Shown here piece by piece: positions 50,792 through 56,609 of a DNA stretch of 56,609 nucleotides. The notes beneath the pieces are model-generated. The model was not told where the DNA came from, made no database searches, and saw only the letters and a program-made list of their open reading frames with translations. This DNA is from CAMYLR01 sp039590215 (GTDB lineage: Bacteria > Gemmatimonadota > Gemmatimonadetes > JACCXV01 > JAHWKZ01), in NCBI GenBank assembly GCA_039590215.1, contig JBDHFX010000015.1, forward strand, positions 1 to 56,609. The letters are read 5' to 3'. The stretch's first letter is position 1; each line of letters opens with the position of its first letter. A program made the translations under genes and the position numbers.

Positions 50792-51394
50792 ATGAACCTA
50801 ACAAAGCGCCAGCGTGAAATATATGACTATATCCAGTCATTTATGGAGCAGCATGGGTACGCTCCGAGCCTTGAGGAGATCGCTGCCGAGTTCGGTCTCT
50901 CCTCGGTGGCCACCGTCCACGAGCACATTCGCAACTTGGAGGCCAAAGGGATCCTCAAGCGTGACGCACACCGGAGTCGGGCGTTGGAGCTGACCCCACC
51001 CGGGTCCGCGATGGCGGTCGAACTCCCGTTACTCGGTCAGGTTGCTGCGGGCGAACCGCTGGAGGCGATACAGACCGACGACACAATCGCGATCCCCGAG
51101 CACCTGTTGGGACGAGGCGAGACGTTCGTGCTACGCGTCCGGGGGGACTCGATGATCGACGAGCAGGTCCAGGACGGCGATTACCTGATCGTTGAGCGAC
51201 GCCAGACCGCTCGCGACGGAGAACGCGTGGTGGCGCTCATCGACGGCGAGAACGCGACATTCAAGACGTTCCACCGCGGCCCCGATGGCACCGTAGTGTT
51301 GCAGCCGGCGAACGATCAGCTAGAACCGATGCGGCTCGACGCGGGCAGGGTCGAAATCCAGGGCGTGGCGATCGGAATACTTCGGAAGTACTAG
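50792..51394 (+). CDS. lexA: LexA repressor / autopeptidase
   Basis: 200 residues. The start ATG at 50792 gives MNLTKRQREIYDYI and has GAGG eight bases upstream. Winged helix-turn-helix: YAPSLEEIAAEFGLSSVATVHEHIRNLEAKG. Autocleavage site Ala86-Gly87 (QVAAGEPLE), nucleophile Ser120 (RGDSMID) and Lys158 (NATFKTF) are all present, so it should respond to RecA filaments by self-cleavage. Its DNA-recognition helix (residues 28-50) differs from E. coli LexA, which fits a non-canonical box. Convergent with the symporter gene, only eight bases apart. Confidence 0.97.
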   Translation: MNLTKRQREIYDYIQSFMEQHGYAPSLEEIAAEFGLSSVATVHEHIRNLEAKGILKRDAHRSRALELTPPGSAMAVELPLLGQVAAGEPLEAIQTDDTIAIPEHLLGRGETFVLRVRGDSMIDEQVQDGDYLIVERRQTARDGERVVALIDGENATFKTFHRGPDGTVVLQPANDQLEPMRLDAGRVEIQGVAIGILRKY

Positions 51395-51402
51395 TGGCCC
51401 AA

Positions 51403-52692
51403 TCAGACTCGGGTTTCCGAGGTCCAAACCGGCTCTTCGCCACCGGGTGCTACCGGCGGAACCGCGGCCAGATCTCCCTCGGAGGCCGCCACGATCACGG
51501 CGCACGATGAATCACCGGTGACATTGACGGCCGTTCGGCACATATCGAGGATCCGGTCCACCCCGAGGATCAAGGCGATGCCCTCGAGCGGTATCCCCAC
51601 CGTCCGGAGCACTAAGGCCAGTGTGATCATGCCAACACCCGGCACTCCAGCCGCACCAATCGATGCCAACGTGGCTGTCAGGACTACCAGCAACTGCTGG
51701 GTTAGCGAGAGTTCGAGCCCGTACACCTGAGCTATGAAGATCGTCGCTGCTCCCTGGTAGAGTGCTGTGCCGTCCATATTGATCGTCGCACCAAGCGGGA
51801 GGACGAACGCCGAAACCTCCTCCCCAACCCCCAGGTTCTCCTCCGCGCATTCCATCGTCACCGGCAGGGTCACGTTCGACGATGACGTGCTGAAGGCGAC
51901 CAGTTGAGCGGGCGCGATTCCCTTGAAGAAATGGACCGGGTTCATCCCAGCCAGGAGGCGAACAGCGGTCGGGTAAATGACGCCGGCGTGGATGACGAGG
52001 CCGACAATCACAACCGCCGAGTAAACGAACAACGTCTTGAGGATTCCAACGCCGTACTGCCCGACAATCGCGGCGATCAGCGCGAACACCCCGTACGGCG
52101 CGATCTTCATCACCAGATGGACCAGCTTTATCATCGCTTCATTGATCCCCTCGGCCAAGGACACGATCGGCTTGGCGTGTTCTTTGTCGAGCTGCGTCAG
52201 GACGACGCCGAGGATGAGGGCAAAGAAAATGACCTGCAGCATGTTGCCTTGCGCCAGCGATTCGACCGGGTTGGTCGGGATGATGTTGAGCAGCGTGTCT
52301 ATGACGCTCGGTTTGTCGCCTAGCCGCTCAAGGTTGACCTGTGTGGCGCCCGAAAAATCGGTCAGCAGTCGGTCCTTGATCGCCGGATCGAGGCGCGAAC
52401 CCGGCCGGACGATGTTCGCCAGCAGCAGCCCGATCGTGATAGCGATCGAGGTTGTTGCCAGGTAGTAGCTTATCGTCTTGATCCCGATGCGCCCCAGTTT
52501 CGCCAGGTCGCCGAGGCTGGCCACGCCCAGCAGGATCGACGCGAAAACGAGTGGGACCACGATCATCGTTATCAGCTTGATGAACGCGTCGCCGATCGGT
52601 TTTATGACCGCGATGGGTGGCCCCACGAGGATGCCGACCACTGCGCCCAACGCGAGTCCAAGGAGGATCTGAGTGTGGAGTTGTAGCCGCAC
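51403..52692 (-). CDS. Dicarboxylate/amino acid:cation symporter (DAACS, GltP/GltT family)
   Basis: 429 residues. Re-entrant loop 1 serine stretch STSSSNVTLPVTME, NMDGTALYQGAATIFIAQ, ASIGAAGVPGVGMITLALVL, and DRILDMCRTAVNVTGDSSCAVIVA identify the glutamate-transporter fold. Substrates are C4-dicarboxylates, glutamate or aspartate with Na+ or H+. The canonical SSAAT of loop 1 reads SSSNVT, so specificity is uncertain. The start ATG region lies in a divergent promoter gap with truA. A 5-bp inverted repeat near the stop has no U-tract. Confidence 0.93.
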   Translation of the reverse strand: MRLQLHTQILLGLALGAVVGILVGPPIAVIKPIGDAFIKLITMIVVPLVFASILLGVASLGDLAKLGRIGIKTISYYLATTSIAITIGLLLANIVRPGSRLDPAIKDRLLTDFSGATQVNLERLGDKPSVIDTLLNIIPTNPVESLAQGNMLQVIFFALILGVVLTQLDKEHAKPIVSLAEGINEAMIKLVHLVMKIAPYGVFALIAAIVGQYGVGILKTLFVYSAVVIVGLVIHAGVIYPTAVRLLAGMNPVHFFKGIAPAQLVAFSTSSSNVTLPVTMECAEENLGVGEEVSAFVLPLGATINMDGTALYQGAATIFIAQVYGLELSLTQQLLVVLTATLASIGAAGVPGVGMITLALVLRTVGIPLEGIALILGVDRILDMCRTAVNVTGDSSCAVIVAASEGDLAAVPPVAPGGEEPVWTSETRV

Positions 52693-52716
52693 GGCAACCG
52701 AACGTAGCGAAGTGAA

Positions 52717-52745
52717 TTGCTTCCCGACAACCCCACCGGTATTTT
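52717..52745 (+). promoter_or_regulatory. Putative promoter of the truA-htrA-pur run
   Basis: TTGCTT (52717-52722) and TATTTT (52740-52745) with a 17-base spacer precede truA by about 20 bases, in the 75-base divergent gap with the symporter gene. Confidence 0.45.
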
Positions 52746-52767
52746 GCTACTTTACTTGGACGAACGC

Positions 52768-53505
52768 ATGTCGAAGCGCCTCAAAGGTGTGCTCCACTAC
52801 GACGGCACCGGCTACCGTGGCTGGCAGAGGCAGGCCGACGCGGAGACGGTGCAGGGAGTCTGCGAGCGCTCGCTCGAAAAGATCTTCGGAGAACCCGTAT
52901 CGCTGATCGCTTCGGGTCGCACCGATACCGGTGTTCACGCCCGTGGCCAAGTGGTTCACTTCGAACACGAGACAACAATCGAGAATCGCGAGCTGATGCG
53001 CGCCTGGAACGCACAGTTACCCGACGACGTATGGGTCGAGCGGCTCACGACCGCTTCGGCGGGCTTCCATGCCCGGCATGATGCGGTGAGCCGTACGTAT
53101 CGGTATTTCATTGCGGATGGGCGACTCGCACACTCGCCGTTTGTGTGTCGTTACACGTGGGCGCTTGATCGGCGCCTCGATTGGGACGCGATCCGCGAGG
53201 CGACATCGTTGATTAGCGGGGCACATGACTTTCGGCACTTCGCGAAGGGAGTATCAGAGGGCCTGTGTTCGGTATATTCGGCTGAATGGCACCGCGCCCG
53301 GAACGGGCACGCGTTGGAGATCACCGCCAACCGCTTCTTGCGTCACATGGTGCGCGCCCTCGTTGGAGCGCTCGTTTCCATAGGGCGCGGACAGGTTCGT
53401 CCATCGTCGTTGTCACGAGCTCTTCAACCGCCTGGCGAGGCCGTTCCAGCGGCCCATGCACCCCCCCAAGGACTTTTTCTTTGGAAGGTTCACTATGCGC
53501 GCTGA
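52768..53505 (+). CDS. truA: tRNA pseudouridine(38-40) synthase
   Basis: 245 residues from ATG at 52768 (MSKRLKGVLHYDGTGYRGWQRQ). The catalytic aspartate lies in ASGRTDTGVHARGQVVHF; FHARHDAVSRTYRYFI, GAHDFRHFAKGVS and NRFLRHMVRALVGALVSIGRG complete the family pattern. Modifies the anticodon stem of many tRNAs. A GTG further in (VLHYDG) is an alternative start. It overlaps the HtrA gene by 11 bases. Confidence 0.97.
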   Translation: MSKRLKGVLHYDGTGYRGWQRQADAETVQGVCERSLEKIFGEPVSLIASGRTDTGVHARGQVVHFEHETTIENRELMRAWNAQLPDDVWVERLTTASAGFHARHDAVSRTYRYFIADGRLAHSPFVCRYTWALDRRLDWDAIREATSLISGAHDFRHFAKGVSEGLCSVYSAEWHRARNGHALEITANRFLRHMVRALVGALVSIGRGQVRPSSLSRALQPPGEAVPAAHAPPQGLFLWKVHYAR

Positions 53506-54931
53506 CCGCCTGATTGCCGGTTTGGGCCTTTTGGCGCTACTGGCCGGTGTATCGTGGTGGCGGTCGGCAGGCTCGACACCTGGCGACAACCAGTCGCCAG
53601 CTACTGCTCGCGCGCAGTCACCCGACCAAATCGACGAGTCGCGGCGCACTGCCATCGTCGTGGCGTCCGAGCGCGTGGGCCCGGCGGTCGTCTCGGTCAA
53701 CGTCGTGGCGACACAGGTCGTTCGTGAGCAAAGTCCGTTCGATGATCCTTTCTTCCGGGGTCTGTTTCCGCCGCGGGAGCGACTGCGGCAAGTCCAGAGC
53801 CTGGGCTCCGGTTTCATAGTTTCCGATGATGGCTATGTGATTACCAACCAACATGTGGTGAGCGGAGCAACCGACATCGTGGTCACGTTGATGGACGGTC
53901 GGCAGCTCACGGCTGAGCTGGTAGCTGGAGACGAGGTCACCGACCTCGCCTTCCTGCGGGTTGAGGCTGACGATCTACCGGTCGCGACACTGGGGGACTC
54001 GGACAATCTGCTGATCGGTGAGTGGGCGATCGCAATCGGCAATCCCTACGGTTATCTGCTCGCCGACCGAAACCCGTCTGTGACAGTGGGCGTAATCTCC
54101 GCGTTGGGTCGCGACGTGCAGCCCGAGAGCCGTGGCGTCGGGCGGGGACCCCAGGTCTGGTCGAATATGATCCAGACAGATGCCGCCATAAACCCTGGCA
54201 ACTCCGGTGGTCCACTCGTCAACGCACAGGGTGAAGTGATCGGCGTCAACGCCTTTATCTTCTCAGGTGGTGGTGGCTCGATCGGTCTCGGGTTTGCGAT
54301 TCCGATCAACCGCGCTCAGCGAGCGCTGGCCGATGTCGTTCGGTTTGGATCGATCCGGCGTCCCTGGGCGGGATTGCATCTGGCGGAGCTCGACGGCGAT
54401 GGCCAGCCCCCACGTGGAGTAGCGGTCCAACGGGTGGATCCGGGGAGCCCGGCTGACCGAGCCGACCTTCGGCCAGGGGACATCATCACCGAGACCGACG
54501 GTCAGGTGTTGCCATCGCCGATCGAGTGGCAGGGTCGGCTCCTGGACTCGCCCTCCGGCCAACCCATCGCAATCACCGCCGAGCGCGACGGCAACGTCTT
54601 CAATGTCACGCTCGTCCCGCAGGAGGATCCCCTTGTGCTTGCGGAACGGCTCGAAACACCCTTTGGAGCTTCCGTCGTCGTCGTCAACCAGACGCTGGCG
54701 TCTCATCTGGGCCTCACCAATGATTACGGGTTCTACCTCGATCGGGTCGATACGACCTCAGGTTTTCGCCGCTTAGGGCTTCGGTCCGGCGACATAGTGC
54801 TGGCGATTGGGCAGCGCCGACTCGACGGCGCGGAAGATCTGAGTGAGTTTGTGGACGCCCTACAGTCAGGACGACCGCTCACGCTGTTCATCGAACGCAA
54901 CGGCGTGGTCTCTCGAATCTCAACCCGCTGA
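53495..54931 (+). CDS. HtrA/DegP-type serine protease with two PDZ domains
   Basis: 478 residues. An N-terminal hydrophobic anchor or uncleaved signal (RLIAGLGLLALLAGVSWW) sends it to the periplasm. Trypsin-like domain: GSGFIVSDDGYVITNQHVV (His120), EVTDLAFLRV (Asp150) and NPGNSGGPLVNAQG (Ser237). PDZ1 (about 290-370) has PRGVAVQRVDPGSPADRADLRPGD and PDZ2 (about 385-475) has GFYLDRVDTTSGFRRLGLRSGD. It would handle misfolded envelope proteins. Starts inside the end of truA, so it is translationally coupled. Confidence 0.96.
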   Translation: MRADRLIAGLGLLALLAGVSWWRSAGSTPGDNQSPATARAQSPDQIDESRRTAIVVASERVGPAVVSVNVVATQVVREQSPFDDPFFRGLFPPRERLRQVQSLGSGFIVSDDGYVITNQHVVSGATDIVVTLMDGRQLTAELVAGDEVTDLAFLRVEADDLPVATLGDSDNLLIGEWAIAIGNPYGYLLADRNPSVTVGVISALGRDVQPESRGVGRGPQVWSNMIQTDAAINPGNSGGPLVNAQGEVIGVNAFIFSGGGGSIGLGFAIPINRAQRALADVVRFGSIRRPWAGLHLAELDGDGQPPRGVAVQRVDPGSPADRADLRPGDIITETDGQVLPSPIEWQGRLLDSPSGQPIAITAERDGNVFNVTLVPQEDPLVLAERLETPFGASVVVVNQTLASHLGLTNDYGFYLDRVDTTSGFRRLGLRSGDIVLAIGQRRLDGAEDLSEFVDALQSGRPLTLFIERNGVVSRISTR

Positions 54932-54941
54932 GAGGACGACA

Positions 54942-55880
54942 GTGCAACCGACATTGACGACCGAAGTGACGTCTGTCACTCTCCCCGTTCCACATTTGTC
55001 TAGCGGCAAGGTGCGCGAGATGTTCGCGCTTGGCGATGAGCTGCTGATCGTGGCCACCGATCGTCTGTCAGCTCACGACATCGTCTTCGATGAAGGCATT
55101 GCGGACAAGGGCGCAGTTCTCACGCACTTGTCCGACTACTGGTTCGATCGGCTTGAAGCGGCCAACCCGCATCACCGGTTGACGACCGACGTCGCTGATA
55201 TTGTCGAGCGTGCCCCGGAGTTGGCCGACCATCGCCAGAAGCTCGCCGGGCGATCGATGCTCTGTCGCCGAGCCGAACCACTGCCGGTCGAGTGCGTGGT
55301 ACGTGGTTACCTTGACGGCTCTGCATGGCGTGAGTACGCCGAAACGGGAACGGTGACTGGCATCGACGTACCGCCCGGACTCGAGCGCGGCGGTCTGCTC
55401 CCCAAGCCTATCTTCACACCGGCCACCAAGGCCGAGACCGGTCACGACGAGAACATCTCCTATGATGAGCTCGCATCAACGGTAGGCGCCGATCTCGCCT
55501 CGCATCTCAGAGACCGCTCGTTGGCGCTGTACACCGAGGCACGCGCACACGCCCTCGAGCGTGGTCTGATCTTGGCGGACACAAAGTTCGAGTTCGGTTG
55601 GACCGTGAGAGGCGAGCGAGAGCTCCTGCTGATCGACGAGGTCCTGACACCAGATTCGTCACGCTATTGGGATGCCACAGAATGGTCCCCAGGTGGCGCC
55701 CAGGCCTCGTTCGACAAGCAGCCGATACGGGACTTCCTCGACAGCGAACGGGCCGCCGGTCGCTGGAACGGAGAGCCACCACTGCCCCAACTTCCAGACT
55801 CAGCAGTGCTAGCCACGACAGCACGATATCGAGAAGCCTATCGTCGGATCACCGGCCGTGAGTTACCCAGGTATTCGTGA
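54942..55880 (+). CDS. purC: Phosphoribosylaminoimidazole-succinocarboxamide synthase
   Basis: 312 residues from GTG at 54942 with a strong AGAGGA site ten bases upstream. SSGKVREMFALGDELLIVATDRLSAHDIVF, ECVVRGYLDGSAWREY, LPKPIFTPATKAETGHDENIS and ILADTKFEFGW, DEVLTPDSSRYWD mark the SAICAR synthetase family. It joins aspartate to CAIR in purine synthesis. Start GTG codon at position one follows a 10-base gap after the protease; its stop overlaps purS (GTGA). Confidence 0.97.
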   Translation: MQPTLTTEVTSVTLPVPHLSSGKVREMFALGDELLIVATDRLSAHDIVFDEGIADKGAVLTHLSDYWFDRLEAANPHHRLTTDVADIVERAPELADHRQKLAGRSMLCRRAEPLPVECVVRGYLDGSAWREYAETGTVTGIDVPPGLERGGLLPKPIFTPATKAETGHDENISYDELASTVGADLASHLRDRSLALYTEARAHALERGLILADTKFEFGWTVRGERELLLIDEVLTPDSSRYWDATEWSPGGAQASFDKQPIRDFLDSERAAGRWNGEPPLPQLPDSAVLATTARYREAYRRITGRELPRYS

Positions 55881-56134
55881 AGGCGCGTGTCGAGGTTCAC
55901 ATCCAGCTCAAGCCGGGCATGCTCGATCCCCAGGGCGAGACGCTCGAACACGCGCTAACCGCCATCGGATACGACGGCGTCCGCAGTATGCGGGTCGGCA
56001 AATGGATCACGTTCGAGATCGAGGGAGACGAGTCCGAAGCGGTCGAATCGCAGGTTGAGGAGATGTGTGATCGACTGCTCGCCAACCCGATCATCGAGCG
56101 CTACGAGTACCATGTGATGCGAGAAGAACGTTAA
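55877..56134 (+). CDS. purS: Phosphoribosylformylglycinamidine synthase, PurS subunit
   Basis: 85 residues. ARVEVHIQLKPGMLDPQGETLEHAL, the conserved GYDGVRSMRVGKWI and the acidic middle, ending NPIIERYEYHV. PurS bridges PurQ and PurL in the three-part FGAM synthase. GTG start overlaps the purC stop; its TAA overlaps the purQ ATG (TAATG). Confidence 0.96.
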   Translation: MKARVEVHIQLKPGMLDPQGETLEHALTAIGYDGVRSMRVGKWITFEIEGDESEAVESQVEEMCDRLLANPIIERYEYHVMREER

Positions 56135-56609
56135 TGGCCGACGTTCCCATCGGGATCGTTCGCTTCCCCGGTACGAATTGTGATCAGGACGTGTTTGACG
56201 CGGTAGCCGCTGTCGAGGGCGCGTGTCCGGTGTGGTTGTGGCACAAAGAGACTGATCTGCAAGGCGTGAAGGGTGTCGTTTTGGCGGGCGGGTTCTCGTA
56301 ATCGCGCGGTTCAGTCCGATCATGGAAGAGGTGGTTCGGTTTGCTGTCGATGGTAGGCCCGTGCTCGGAATCTGCAACGGTTTTCAGATCTTGACCGAGG
56401 CAGGGCTGCTACCCGGCGCTCTCATGCGCAACGATCGGCTGACGTTTGTCTGTCGACCACAATCCCTCAAGGTCGAAACCGCTGACACGCTGTTTACTCG
56501 TCAATACGAGCGTGGGCAGGTCGTTTCGTTCCCGGTCGCGCACGCCGAAGGCAACTTCGCCGCTGACCCCGGTGTGATCGACCGTCTCGAAGAAGAACGT
56601 AGGGTCGTG
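56134..56609 (+). pseudogene. purQ: FGAM synthase glutaminase subunit PurQ, right-edge partial and broken by a short loss
   Basis: Opens MADVPIGIVRFPGTNCDQD and continues to VLAGGFS, then hits TAA at 56299-56301. The frame shifted by one base continues IARFSPIMEEVVRFAVDGRP, the catalytic-Cys loop VLGICNGFQIL and PVAHAEGNFAAD until the window ends. In the family the missing piece is the oxyanion-adjacent YGDYLRCGA segment between GGFS and IARF, 25 bases here by that comparison. The catalytic Cys and His regions survive. It is immediately after purS, in the expected order; purL would follow off the right edge. Confidence 0.87.

Noticed and set aside
51403..51425. Inverted repeat (CTCGG / CCGAG) at the lexA/symporter convergence as a bidirectional terminator
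   Set aside because: The stem has only five pairs and no U-tract on either strand.
1..56609. tRNA genes, rRNA, CRISPR arrays or insertion sequences
   Set aside because: No cloverleaf-like gap, no repeat-spacer pattern and no transposase or integrase is present; all gaps are shorter than about 140 bases.

Overview
The window is bacterial, gene-dense and GC-rich. The protein set points to a diderm: a TonB-type protein, an LpoA-like lipoprotein, a secreted S8 protease with a FlgD-type C-terminal domain, and a beta-barrel-like secreted protein. The block rpsA / acyl-CoA carboxylase / split methylmalonyl-CoA mutase / argS / purM / rib genes / nusB and the FlgD-tailed protease suggest Gemmatimonadota or a neighbouring phylum. 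This is an inference: there is no rRNA or other decisive marker here. I see no tRNA, rRNA, CRISPR array, insertion sequence or phage gene. No gap between genes exceeds about 140 bases, so there is no long empty stretch.

Layout. (1) 1-3460, minus strand: part of a bacterial microcompartment (BMC) operon with its own promoter. It encodes an EutL-type shell protein, an EutK-type shell protein with a C-terminal winged helix, a ParA ATPase, a small EutQ/EutT-N-terminal-like protein, a phosphotransacetylase and the start of a BMC-H shell protein; the signature enzymes lie beyond the left edge. (2) 3548-6739: TonB-family protein and leuS. (3) 6759-17786: a surface-glycan block (glycosyltransferases, flippase-like protein, YfhO-type membrane protein, methyltransferases, one cation/proton antiporter) ending with a broken dapF and a terminator. 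(4) 17783-25295: phosphoesterase, nusB, the complete riboflavin set ribH/ribBA/ribE/ribD, a secreted protein, purM and a PfkB kinase. (5) 25336-37704: argS, an FmdB zinc ribbon, propionyl-CoA carboxylation and methylmalonyl-CoA isomerisation genes with an RNA methyltransferase between them, an LpoA-like lipoprotein and rpsA. (6) 37822-43612: cmk, a histone-H1-like/DksA fusion, a LytR_C protein, yqeK, a GlmU N-domain protein, panC, panB, folK and folB. (7) 43617-50668: S8 protease, TIM-barrel protein, HD-GYP protein and a HEAT-repeat protein. (8) 50726-56609: lexA on the plus strand, a dicarboxylate/amino acid symporter on the minus strand, then truA, an HtrA protease, purC, purS and a broken, partial purQ on the plus strand.

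Nearly everything from 1 to 50668 is on the minus strand. More than twenty neighbouring genes overlap by ATGA, GTGA, TTGA or TAATG, so translational coupling is pervasive, and many starts are GTG. These overlaps decided many of the start choices below.

The most interesting items are the ParA ATPase and its small partner inside the BMC operon, a HEAT-repeat/HD-GYP gene pair that appears to share a common N-terminal domain, a tandem 11-base direct repeat placed as a lexA operator, and an H1-like/DksA fusion. Four conserved genes (eutD/pta, dapF, methylmalonyl-CoA mutase, purQ) each lack a short internal block of family-conserved sequence. Three of these losses break the frame. This looks more like an assembly or amplification artefact than biology, but it needs reads to decide.
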